Positions 1-8,055 of a stretch of DNA of 64,000 nt are shown here, one piece after another (positions within the stretch are counted from its first letter, which is position 1; every line of letters begins with the position of its first letter). Position numbers and translations under genes: made by a program. This DNA comes from Persicitalea jodogahamensis (GTDB lineage: Bacteria > Bacteroidota > Bacteroidia > Cytophagales > Spirosomataceae), in the NCBI RefSeq assembly GCF_014651615.1, contig NZ_BMXF01000002.1, forward strand, positions 139,675-203,674. Reading direction: 5' to 3'. The notes below the pieces were generated by a model. That model saw only the letters and a list, made by a program, of their open reading frames with translations. It searched no databases and was not told the DNA's origin.

Positions 1-1968
1 CTGGTACGTACCCGTGAGGGCCGACGCCTCCACGGTAACCTCGGTTTCTACGGCGCCCTGCGCGTTGGTAGTTTTGCGCCAGGTACGGTACTCGCGGCCA
101 TTGGGCGTGACGAGTTTTATTTTCAGGGGAATTTCTTTGGGGGTGTCCCAGCGTTGGGTACGGACAACGGTGTTGAAGTGCAGCGTTTCGCCGGGACGGT
201 ACATGTCGCGCTCGCCGTAGATGAAGGCAGTCAGACCGGAAGGGTTGTCGCGCGCGCCCTCTACCTCGTAGCGCGAGGTTTCGACGCGGGTATCTTCGAA
301 CAGCAGGTAGTTGAAATCCTCCTTCGTCCGGGCGGTGATCATCGCGACTTTAAATCCGGGCGCTTTTTCGCTCAGTTTCTCAAAGTGTGCCACGCCATCG
401 CCGTCCGTTTCCAGGGTATACACCGACTGATTGTTGCTGCTCACAAGTGTGACCTCGATGTTTTTGAGCGGCTCGGTGGTTTTGATGGAATTGGCAAAGA
501 CCCAGACCTCGTCGTCGCCTTCCTTGGCAATGAGACCGATGTCCGAAACCGAAATCAGTTTCGTGGAGCCGAGGTAGGCTTCGTCCTTGGAATTGACCGA
601 TACCAGATAAACGCCCTTGCGGCCATTGCCATCCGGCAGGGCGATATTGAGGGCCGATATACCTCTGGCGCGTGGTAGGTTTTCGGTTTCAACGGTCTTA
701 TTGACGACCACGTCGCTGTAAAAATTCTGGTCGTCGTCGGTGTAGTTGTAGCTGCCCGTGGGCTGGTACTCGTCGCCTATGTAGTCGTAGTTTTCGTAGC
801 GATTGTTACGAACGTAGCTCAGGATATTGTTTTCGTAAATCTTGGCAATCTTGACCTGCACCTTGGGTACATTCACGATTTGCACCCCAATATTCTGGGC
901 GCCTTTGGGCGTAAGGTAGATGGCTTTTTTGTTGGCAAAAGAAATCCCGGCGGGCATCTTGCCAAAAAACAAATCGCGCGAAATATCTTCTTCCAATTTC
1001 GAACCCAGAACGCCTTTCAGAGCGGTATTTAGTTTCAAAATGTAGGTGTCCGTTTCGTTGAAATCACCGCGCAGCACGAAGCCGTTCTCGGTAGTTTCGG
1101 TTTTGGTAGGAATGGCGGGATCGACGCTGAACCCACTTTCCACGCTTTCGGGAGCGAGCTCCTGGGTAGTTACTACGCGGACGAAGGCGCGGTTGTTCTC
1201 GAATCCCGTCTGCACGTCGGCTACGTCGAGGCGTAGCGGCGAGGGCAGGCTGGCGGTACGTTCCAGCGGCTCGGGCGTGGCATAGTCGTTGCCGGGGGCG
1301 GCCCCCGCTTTGATCTTCAGCCCCTTTTCAATGCGCACTATCATCGGTGTGGCGTTTTCGTCGGGGGTACCCGTTTGGGTGAGGGCGACAATTATGTTGC
1401 GTCCATCGGACGATGGCAGGGCGCGGAAGGTGGTGGCATTGTCCCGCAGACTCAGTTTCAGGCGCTCGGCCACCGCTTGCGGATCTACGGGGTAGTTGAA
1501 CGTCAGCCGCAGCCGCGCTTCCGGCCGGCCGCTTTCCACGCTCTGGGTCCACCAGCTTTGCAATTCAGTAAGCTGGAGGTAGGGCGTATGAAAATCCACA
1601 TCCTCGTCGTCTATGCCGTACTTTTTGTCCTCATAGACATGCTTCAGAAGCTCGTCGGTCAGCTCGGCTTTGTAGTTTGTAGCCGGGGCCAGGGCCGCCA
1701 CGGGCGAAAACACCAATTCGTTGGGCGCCGTCCACTTGAATTTGCCCCGCACGGCGGGCGAGAACCTGACGTACTGCGTGGAATCCCAAACGCCCAGCCG
1801 ACTCTCCTGCACCAGGTCTTTGTTGAAGGTGAAAACCATGTTTTGCGAGAGCTGCACCTCATCGGTGAAGTTCCGGCCTACGAGGTGCACTTCATTGAAG
1901 GAGGAGCAGGCCCAAGTGGCGGCCAGGAGTAAAAGCAGTGAGATGGGGGAAGCGAGGCGTTTGGCCAT
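1..1968 (-). CDS. Alpha-2-macroglobulin family protein, 5' part (C-terminus beyond window)
   Basis: Only the first 656 codons are inside the window; the frame is open to base 1 with no stop. The start is the ATG at 1968-1966. Residues 1-20 are a hydrophobic signal ending in Ala-Cys (Cys21), so a lipoprotein is likely, although Trp at -2 makes the lipobox poor. Around residues 582-595 lies GERDMYRPGE, the typical start of the MG2 domain of bacterial alpha-2-macroglobulins (YfhM-like). These large periplasmic or outer-membrane proteins trap proteases or support envelope defence, often beside penicillin-binding protein 1C. The thioester region and any PBP1C partner would lie to the left, so whether the bait and thioester are intact cannot be judged. 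The family is clear; the exact role is inferred. Confidence 0.88.
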   Translation of the reverse strand, partial: MAKRLASPISLLLLLAATWACSSFNEVHLVGRNFTDEVQLSQNMVFTFNKDLVQESRLGVWDSTQYVRFSPAVRGKFKWTAPNELVFSPVAALAPATNYKAELTDELLKHVYEDKKYGIDDEDVDFHTPYLQLTELQSWWTQSVESGRPEARLRLTFNYPVDPQAVAERLKLSLRDNATTFRALPSSDGRNIIVALTQTGTPDENATPMIVRIEKGLKIKAGAAPGNDYATPEPLERTASLPSPLRLDVADVQTGFENNRAFVRVVTTQELAPESVESGFSVDPAIPTKTETTENGFVLRGDFNETDTYILKLNTALKGVLGSKLEEDISRDLFFGKMPAGISFANKKAIYLTPKGAQNIGVQIVNVPKVQVKIAKIYENNILSYVRNNRYENYDYIGDEYQPTGSYNYTDDDQNFYSDVVVNKTVETENLPRARGISALNIALPDGNGRKGVYLVSVNSKDEAYLGSTKLISVSDIGLIAKEGDDEVWVFANSIKTTEPLKNIEVTLVSSNNQSVYTLETDGDGVAHFEKLSEKAPGFKVAMITARTKEDFNYLLFEDTRVETSRYEVEGARDNPSGLTAFIYGERDMYRPGETLHFNTVVRTQRWDTPKEIPLKIKLVTPNGREYRTWRKTTNAQGAVETEVTVEASALTGTYQ

Positions 1969-2252
1969 TTTTGGCGGAGGGTTAACGGGGCGAGGGGAGG
2001 ATGAATGAAAAATTTCGGGGTTGAAATCTATGAAAAAAAGCTGAGGAAAATTCTATACAGTTTGGCTATTTGTCACCCTACAATAAATACAGAATAGCTG
2101 GATAGTCAAATTTTGAGAACGAGCGGATAAATGTTTTACCCTTGATTTTGTGAACCCGTCGATGGCCAATATTTGCCTTCTGTTCCCGGCAATCAGGTTG
2201 GCACAAGATTGATAGGTATGGTCGCCATATAGTCCATCATTTTGTATCCAGT

Positions 2253-3416
2253 ATGCTTGCCACTACCATGACCCTAACTGATGTAGAAAAGTTGGTTTCC
2301 CGGTTGGACAATTTCACCCCTCACCCGAACGATACCGATTTTCCGCACACCACTTTTTCAATCATCCGTGAAGAAGGGTTGCTGGCCCTGCCCACCCTGC
2401 CCGAATACGACCCCATGCAGGCGTCTGGGTTCGCAGAAGCCCGTTTGACGTTTCTTCGCCAGCTACAATTGCTCAAAGCCATCGGTAGAGGTAGCTTGCC
2501 CGCCGGGCGGATTTACGAAGGCCACGTCAATGCGCTTCATCTTATCGGTCTGTACGGCACCACCGGGCAGAAGGAATACTGGATGAACCTGGCCACGGAA
2601 GCCCGGCACCTCTTTGGAATATGGAATACGGAATTTCAGGACGGGATTCGGGTGCACCAGTTAGCGGATGGTAGCTATGAGTTGGAAGGAAGCAAGACTT
2701 TCTCCTCGGGAGCCGGCGAAGTGGACCAAATGATCATTACGGGTCATCTATTGCAAGGCGATGATAATCTGGGCTGGCAGATGGTGGTGGTGCCGCTGGT
2801 AAAGGTGGCGGCGGAGCGCATCGACCGTAGTTTCTGGAATCCGATGGGCATGGAGGCTTCGGCTAGCTACAAGGTCGATTTCTCGGGGATTCAGCTGAGT
2901 AAATCCGATCTGCTGGGACAGCCCGACGACTACCATCTTCAACCTGCTTTCAGCGGCGGGGCGGTGCGCTTCGCGGCGGTGCATCTGGGTGGCGCGGAGG
3001 CTTTGTTTGAACACACCCGCCGCCAGTTGCAGCGGCGCGATCGCGTGGATCATCCCTACCAGTTGCACCGGTTGGGGCAGTTAGCTATCGCCGTAGAAGG
3101 CGGCAACCAATGGCTAGGTGGAGCCGCCGGGAACGCACTTTATGCCTACAATTCCACGGAGCAAGTCATGGAGTACGCCAACATGGTCCGGACGGCTATT
3201 ACAGGTATTTGTCAGGAAGTTATCCAGCTTACGCTGTCTTCCGTAGGCGTGCAGGGCTGTATGAAACCCAATCCCATCGAGCGTATCCTCCGCGATTTGC
3301 AGACGTACCTTTGCCAGCCCAATCCCGATGGAGCTCTGGCTGCGGTGGGTCGATACGTGGGCAATGCCCGGCAGTCTTTACCCCAACTTTGGAATAATCA
3401 CCTGGACAATGAATAA
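2253..3416 (+). CDS. Acyl-CoA dehydrogenase-fold flavoprotein
   Basis: This 387-residue protein has the acyl-CoA dehydrogenase layout: helical N-domain, beta middle domain (EGSKTFSSGAGEVDQ, the FAD-contact strand region, about residues 145-160) and helical C-domain (SVGVQG, about 333). The usual catalytic Glu segment (Y-E-G-T) is not visible. The corresponding C-terminal segment, residues 344-359, reads RILRDLQTYLCQPNPD, closer to the RD...H-D-P stretch of DszC/HpaH-type monooxygenases. It may therefore oxidise or hydroxylate something other than a classical acyl-CoA. Its stop overlaps the start of the next gene (ATGAATAA, 3409-3416), so it is translationally coupled to a PIG-L deacetylase and a NodS-like methyltransferase. 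ATG 2253 was chosen; ATG 2268 is also possible. The fold is sure, the substrate unknown. Confidence 0.85.
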   Translation: MLATTMTLTDVEKLVSRLDNFTPHPNDTDFPHTTFSIIREEGLLALPTLPEYDPMQASGFAEARLTFLRQLQLLKAIGRGSLPAGRIYEGHVNALHLIGLYGTTGQKEYWMNLATEARHLFGIWNTEFQDGIRVHQLADGSYELEGSKTFSSGAGEVDQMIITGHLLQGDDNLGWQMVVVPLVKVAAERIDRSFWNPMGMEASASYKVDFSGIQLSKSDLLGQPDDYHLQPAFSGGAVRFAAVHLGGAEALFEHTRRQLQRRDRVDHPYQLHRLGQLAIAVEGGNQWLGGAAGNALYAYNSTEQVMEYANMVRTAITGICQEVIQLTLSSVGVQGCMKPNPIERILRDLQTYLCQPNPDGALAAVGRYVGNARQSLPQLWNNHLDNE

Positions 3417-4146
3417 AGGTTCCTCCCAGAAAATCAGGAAACTGACCATCGAGAACATGGGCAGTCCGGTGCTGATTCTGGCGCCCCACGCCGACGACGA
3501 GAGCCTGGGTTGCGGCGGACTCATCGCCGCCCTGTGTGCCGCCGAAGTACCCGTACATGTGTGGCTGATTAGCGACGGGACGATGTCGCATCCGAATTCC
3601 ATCGCTTATCCTGCCATGAAACGGCAGGAAGTCCGGGAAGCCGAGTTTCGTCAAGCCTGTGTGCATTTAGGAGTTCAGGAAGGAATGCTACATTTCTTTC
3701 AGCTTCCTGACACACGGGTGCCGCTGCCGGATACCGAAGACTTTGACAGGACGGTGTCGCAGGTCAGTGCCCTTTTTCAAAAGCTGAATCCCCAAACAGT
3801 TTTTACGCCCTGGCGGCGTGACCCGCACTGCGATCATAAGGCCACCACGGCCCTGATTCGGGAAGTTATTTCACAAACCCGCTGGACGGGTACTTTGTAC
3901 GAATACCCAATCTGGCTCTATGAACTCGCCAGCGAGGGGGATGCTCCGCATCCGGGTGAGGTCCAGGTTTCTGTTTTTGAAGTGGCAGAAAATTTTTTGA
4001 TAAAAAAGAAAGAAGCCATCGAGTGCCATGCCTCCCAATTGGGACAGGTCATTCACGACGATCCCGACGCATTCTGCCTGCAACCCCATGTGTTGGCGCA
4101 TTTTCTCACACCCATTGAATTTTACTACCGTACCCATGAAAAATGA
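3409..4146 (+). CDS. PIG-L (LmbE-like) family N-deacetylase
   Basis: This 245-residue cytosolic zinc hydrolase removes acetyl groups from N-acetyl sugars. The metal site is visible: PHADDE at residues 26-31 (His27, Asp30) and HCDH with His140 and His143. The start at 3409 overlaps the upstream stop by 8 bases; a longer frame from 3328 lies wholly inside the upstream gene and was rejected. ATG 3457 is a second option. The gene ends 11 bases inside the next gene, giving a tight three-gene unit. Known relatives act on GlcNAc-inositol, GlcNAc-malate or chitobiose. Beside a glycosyltransferase and a NodS-like methyltransferase, an amino-sugar intermediate is the natural substrate, but this is inference. 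Confidence 0.9.
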   Translation: MNKGSSQKIRKLTIENMGSPVLILAPHADDESLGCGGLIAALCAAEVPVHVWLISDGTMSHPNSIAYPAMKRQEVREAEFRQACVHLGVQEGMLHFFQLPDTRVPLPDTEDFDRTVSQVSALFQKLNPQTVFTPWRRDPHCDHKATTALIREVISQTRWTGTLYEYPIWLYELASEGDAPHPGEVQVSVFEVAENFLIKKKEAIECHASQLGQVIHDDPDAFCLQPHVLAHFLTPIEFYYRTHEK

Positions 4147-4729
4147 ATCCCTACCACCCGAATATTTTGAAGAAATCTACGCCAAATCCGACGACCCCTG
4201 GGGCTTTGCCAGTCGTGAGTATGAGCTGCACAAGTACCTTGATACGCTGATGCACTTACCCCGCCCGCACTATCGCGCGGCCTTCGAGCCGGGCTGTTCC
4301 ATCGGGGTTTTGTCGGGTATGCTGGCTGCCCGCGTGGATAACCTGCTGTCCGTGGATGTAAGTACAAAAGCGCTGGAAAAAGCCCGGTATCGCAATGGGG
4401 ACAAAGCAAACATTGATTTTCAGCATATGCAGTTTCCCAGTCAGGTACCCACAGGTACTTTCGATCTGGTACTTCTATCGGAAGTGGCCTACTACTGGGG
4501 TGACGAAGAATTCGACCGGGCGCGTGACGAGGTGATGAAGATGCTGGAACCCGGGGGCGATTTGGTACTGGTGCACTGGACGCCCTTTGTGGAAGACTAC
4601 CCCCTTACGGGTGACGAGGTGCACGAACGGTTTATCCGCTTTTCGCAGCAAAACGATTCCCTCCGGCACCTTGAAAGCAACCGGGAAACGACCTACCGGC
4701 TCGATGTATTCCGTAAGTTGAACAGGTAG
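4136..4729 (+). CDS. NodS-like SAM-dependent methyltransferase
   Basis: This 197-residue class I methyltransferase opens with YAKSDDPWGF and a following REYE, the signature of the NodS family (N-methylation of the deacetylated sugar in Nod factors). Motif I is FEPGCSIG at residues 50-57, followed by the acidic strand end LLSVDVS near 71-77. The start at 4136 overlaps the deacetylase stop by 11 bases; a longer frame from 4028 would sit inside the deacetylase and was rejected. In some Proteobacteria PIG-L and this methyltransferase occur as one fused protein, which supports sequential action. Likely role: methylation of the amine freed by the deacetylase. Chemistry is supported by family and context, not by a known product. 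Confidence 0.88.
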   Translation: MKNESLPPEYFEEIYAKSDDPWGFASREYELHKYLDTLMHLPRPHYRAAFEPGCSIGVLSGMLAARVDNLLSVDVSTKALEKARYRNGDKANIDFQHMQFPSQVPTGTFDLVLLSEVAYYWGDEEFDRARDEVMKMLEPGGDLVLVHWTPFVEDYPLTGDEVHERFIRFSQQNDSLRHLESNRETTYRLDVFRKLNR

Positions 4730-4740
4730 TTTGCCCGTAA

Positions 4741-5907
4741 TCAGGCACGTCGAGCCAGCTTGTTGTCAAGCCCGGCCAGCAATTCGCCGAACCCGGCCAG
4801 GCTGTCGTTTACCGTCACGTTGGGAAACGTGCGCTGGCGGCCCTCCACGAGTTTGGGGTGTTCCCACACGCAGCACCAATACTGGCCGAAGTACGAGGGA
4901 ATCTCTATTTTGGCCAGGAATTCCATTGGATTAAAAATCTGGCATACTTGCAGGTAATGACACACCGTTGCAAGTTTTTCCTCCGTCCTCGCCAACCAGA
5001 AAGCATACAGCGCCATCTGCAATTGGAAGTAGATCCATTGCGACTGGGCTGAGGAGACGAATATCGGCTCCCCGCTCTCCTCCGCTTTCTGCCAATGGCT
5101 GAATTGCGCGGCCATGCCCCACTCAGTGCGGCCCGACAGGCGACCAGAGGTGTACACCATCAGGCGATCGCACATCCGGATACGGGCGTCGCGTTGGACG
5201 AGCTTATGGTAAAAGTGTTTGTCTTCATTGTATGGGAAAGGCGTTAGCCCGCCAACCTCTTCATACACGCACTGGCGCACCGCAAATCCTGCTCCTGAGA
5301 AATGCGTGTGCATCAGGTCGAAGGTGGCATTTTCCTGCGCAAAGAGGCGTAATTGTCTTTCCAGGGTGAAATAACTGTGAAGTGAATCGAACAGGCGGTC
5401 CGAAGGCCCATCCTCCACCTGCAGGCTGGCCCCCACTGCGTCGACCTCCGGATCAATGAAACTCCGGCGAAGTTCGTAAATGAAATCGGGGGCGATCTGG
5501 CTGTCGGCATCGGTCGAAACAATCAAGCCCCTTGCCTGGCGTCCCTGCCTGAGGCGCTCGCTGCACCACTCCATGGCTGTGCGTCTGGCCCAGCCGATAT
5601 GCGCGTGCTGGGGGGACAACTGTACCGAAGCGATATGAATCCCGGGGTGCCGCCTTGCCTTCATGGCTTGCTGAATGGTAGCGTCCGTCGTGTTGTTGAC
5701 TAGGATGAGGGCTTCGTACTCCGACCATGGGATACGCTTTCCTTTGGAGTTATACTGATTTTCCAGGGCTTGAATGCAAGCCGAAATTGATTCCTCCTCG
5801 TCTTTCACCGGGATGGCGAATACAATCTGAGCCGCGGGATTGGGTCGATCGGGCTTTGGACTATGCCAATCGAATTCAGAAATATCGGATAGACTTTGCT
5901 GGATCAT
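4741..5907 (-). CDS. Family 2 glycosyltransferase of the deacetylase/methyltransferase cassette
   Basis: A 388-residue GT-A enzyme. The nucleotide-sugar strand (IVFAIPVKDEEESI) begins near residue 28; the metal-binding DxD is TDADS, Asp133 and Asp135; a later acidic segment PYNEDK resembles the catalytic ED of family GT2. No transmembrane segment is visible, unlike NodC or chitin synthases, so it is probably soluble and non-processive. It faces the three preceding genes tail to tail with 11 bases between the stops, so it is transcribed separately. A functional link rests on proximity and on the recurrent association of these four families. It may make the glycoside whose acetamido group is then deacetylated and methylated. 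Confidence 0.85.
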   Translation of the reverse strand: MIQQSLSDISEFDWHSPKPDRPNPAAQIVFAIPVKDEEESISACIQALENQYNSKGKRIPWSEYEALILVNNTTDATIQQAMKARRHPGIHIASVQLSPQHAHIGWARRTAMEWCSERLRQGRQARGLIVSTDADSQIAPDFIYELRRSFIDPEVDAVGASLQVEDGPSDRLFDSLHSYFTLERQLRLFAQENATFDLMHTHFSGAGFAVRQCVYEEVGGLTPFPYNEDKHFYHKLVQRDARIRMCDRLMVYTSGRLSGRTEWGMAAQFSHWQKAEESGEPIFVSSAQSQWIYFQLQMALYAFWLARTEEKLATVCHYLQVCQIFNPMEFLAKIEIPSYFGQYWCCVWEHPKLVEGRQRTFPNVTVNDSLAGFGELLAGLDNKLARRA

Positions 5908-6476
5908 GAGCTTACGGATTCAGGGAGCTAAAAGGTTTTTCCCATTTAAGACAATTACCGATTGCTATAAATAATAATGCCGGACGAATGATCCTGTTTT
6001 TGTCGCCAAACTACCCACTTTTGCTGATGATTTCAGTACCCACTTTTGTTGAAAAAGTCCAGTTTTAGTATCAAATTATACACAACAAAGCCGATTCCAA
6101 GAGCCACATTATTCAGAGTTGCGGCCTCAGGCAGGTAGTGGCGATTTCATTGAAAAGAAAATCAGCGGTAAAAAGGGCTTTTGGCGCGGGCTTGCCATCG
6201 AGCCTGGCCCGCCCGCTGCGCCGATGCGCCCCCCCCTGGCATCAAGGGCCAAAATGAACGGCCCAAGGGGTGGAATAAGGGGGTGAATGGTTTGCTGCGG
6301 ATGCAGCACCGTTCACTAATTGAATGCTACGATTCTTTGATATTCAGGCCTCTAAGGTGTACCTTTAAGCCCTGGATTTCTCACTACGGCCCGCCTTCGG
6401 AGCAAACTGAGAGTCTACATTCCGCGCCGAATTCTTCATACTATGTGCCTATATTATTTACTCAACGTTATTTTTC
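5908..6476. other. Non-coding stretch with possible IS-end debris
   Basis: This 569-base stretch holds no credible gene. A 12-base word, TACCCACTTTTG, occurs at 6012-6023 and again at 6037-6048, 25 bases apart. Multiple short repeats of this kind are found at the ends of IS21-family elements. A GC-rich segment follows at about 6120-6310 with C and G runs, unlike the A/T-rich leaders elsewhere. Short frames on both strands (6127-6309 minus, 6181-6480 plus) have no recognisable domain. The promoter of the 6477 operon must lie in the last part, but no clear TAnnTTTG element was found. Confidence 0.5.
6012..6048. repeat. Direct repeat TACCCACTTTTG x2
   Basis: Two identical 12-base copies at 6012-6023 and 6037-6048, period 25. 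They resemble the subterminal repeats of IS21-type elements, but no transposase or second end was found, so this is at most a remnant. Confidence 0.6.
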
Positions 6477-7529
6477 ATGAACCACATTATAAAACCGGGG
6501 CTTCGGATCCTCCCGATTGTCCTCCTGGCGTTGACCAACGCCCAAATCTTCGCCCAGAACAACACGCAAATCAGAGGATTTGTGGACGTGTCGGCTACCT
6601 ACAGCAACGATAAGGTTTCTTTTGGACTGGGCGAACAGGATCTGTTTATTACCTCAGACCTGAACGACAGATTGTCTTTTCTGGGGGAAACTGTTTTTAA
6701 ATTCGATCCCGAATCTGAAACGCAGTTTTCGGTAAGCATTGAAAGAATAATCCTGAAATACAATTACAAGGGGAATCATAATATCCTGATCGGCAAGCAC
6801 CACACGCCTATCAACTATTGGAACGATACCTACCACCATGGCCGGGTCTTCTTTCCCACGGTCGGGCGTCCGCTGATTTTTTCCAGCGAGTTATTTCCCC
6901 TGCATACCACGGGCATCAGTTTTCAGGGGCTCAATCTCGGGCCGCTCCGGTTTGGCTACGACCTCATGATCGGCAACGGCATCGGATCGACAGACGTCCT
7001 CGACCTGGATAAAGGCAAATCGGTCACGGCCGCGATTCATATCAAACCGCGGGATGCCCTGCGGATCGGACTCTCGTATTATTACGACAGAATACCTGGC
7101 GGAATAGAATTGCACAGTCACACCGGCGGACCACCCAGCATATCGTCGAGGCTGGATGAGCAGCTGGTCACGTTGTCGGTGGCCAATTTCGGCGAAAAGC
7201 TCGAATTGCTGGCAGAAAGTACTTTGGCTCTGACAAACTCCGATTCCACCGGCAAGCAGCAGTCCTTTTTTTCCTATGCGTACCTGGGCTACAAGCTGAC
7301 GGACAAAGTGACGCCTTACGTCCGGGTCGATCACTTATCCTACTCCGACCACGAGCATGACCACGAGCACGGCGGTGTCGAATCTGTCGGGAACACGATT
7401 GCTTACCAGGCAGGGTTGAGATACCAGATCAACTACCTCGCTACAGCCAAGATAGAATTCCAAAACAGACGCACTGGGCAGCAGCCTTCTGTAAACATGA
7501 TCACCACTCAGTTCGCAATCGGATTCTGA
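6477..7529 (+). CDS. Outer-membrane beta-barrel (porin-like) protein, first gene of a sensor operon
   Basis: This 350-residue protein starts with a signal peptide (residues 1-26, cut after QIFA). The rest alternates polar and aromatic residues as in beta-barrels and ends in the strand MITTQFAIGF with a terminal Phe, a barrel-assembly signal. Gly-rich hairpins (IGNGIGSTD, near 164-172) and amphipathic strands fit a 14-16 strand porin. A short His/Asp/Glu patch, DHEHDHEHGG, lies at about residues 292-301, probably in a loop, and could bind metal. One base separates it from the next gene and a kinase follows. The family was not recognised; barrel assignment is by sequence texture. Possible jobs are uptake or surface sensing of the ligand read by the downstream proteins. 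Confidence 0.75.
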   Translation: MNHIIKPGLRILPIVLLALTNAQIFAQNNTQIRGFVDVSATYSNDKVSFGLGEQDLFITSDLNDRLSFLGETVFKFDPESETQFSVSIERIILKYNYKGNHNILIGKHHTPINYWNDTYHHGRVFFPTVGRPLIFSSELFPLHTTGISFQGLNLGPLRFGYDLMIGNGIGSTDVLDLDKGKSVTAAIHIKPRDALRIGLSYYYDRIPGGIELHSHTGGPPSISSRLDEQLVTLSVANFGEKLELLAESTLALTNSDSTGKQQSFFSYAYLGYKLTDKVTPYVRVDHLSYSDHEHDHEHGGVESVGNTIAYQAGLRYQINYLATAKIEFQNRRTGQQPSVNMITTQFAIGF

Positions 7530-7530
7530 C

Positions 7531-8001
7531 ATGAAAAATAGCAAAAAGAACTACCTTAAATATAGCATACCCAGGCTCGTGCTGTCGTGTATAGCCGTGC
7601 TGGCCGTCATGCAGGTTTACGCACAGGAAAGCCTCTCGGTTATTGCCAATCAGGAAGGCGCACCTACCGAACTCTCGTTCAAGGAACTCAAATCGGTATT
7701 TCTGGGAGAGAAGCAAAGATGGGATACGGGAAACAAAGTGATGATTGCCCTGATGAAAACCAATACCAAGCTGGGGCTAACGGTGTGCAACAAGGTGTAC
7801 GGTATGAAGCCCGACCAGATGAATAAGTACTGGCTGGCCCTCGTTTTCCAGGGCAGGGTTTCGGCGCCTTACTACTTCAATTCCCCTACTGACCTGCAGA
7901 ATTTTGTCGCGCAGAATCCGGGGGCGGTGGGCATTCTTGACGAAAGAGTTGAAAACTCCGATATCAAAACCGTTTCGGTCGATGGTAAGAAATCGATATA
8001 A
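7531..8001 (+). CDS. Small periplasmic phosphate-binding-protein-like domain
   Basis: 156 residues with a signal peptide (1-31, ending VYAQ). The mature part (SLSVIANQEGAPTELSF..., KSVFLGEKQRWDTG..., NPGAVGILDERV) has the look of one lobe of PstS-type binding proteins: the 'lkaIFlGk...W.nG' and 'pgaIGYl' elements are both present. At about 125 mature residues it is too short for a full two-lobe receptor. No ABC permease or ATPase is nearby; instead it lies between a barrel gene (gap 1 base) and a histidine kinase (gap 54 bases). A role as ligand-presenting partner of the kinase is inferred. It could bind phosphate or another oxyanion. Confidence 0.8.
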   Translation: MKNSKKNYLKYSIPRLVLSCIAVLAVMQVYAQESLSVIANQEGAPTELSFKELKSVFLGEKQRWDTGNKVMIALMKTNTKLGLTVCNKVYGMKPDQMNKYWLALVFQGRVSAPYYFNSPTDLQNFVAQNPGAVGILDERVENSDIKTVSVDGKKSI

Positions 8002-8055
8002 ATCCTTCTTCTCGTTTCAGCCCCTGCGTTACTGACATTCATAAACTCCAAGAGC

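Noticed and set aside
6127-6480. Overlapping short frames on both strands in the 5908-6476 gap.
   Set aside because: No domain, no signal peptide, unusual Pro/Gly-rich composition from the GC-rich stretch; the plus frame overlaps the start of the barrel gene.
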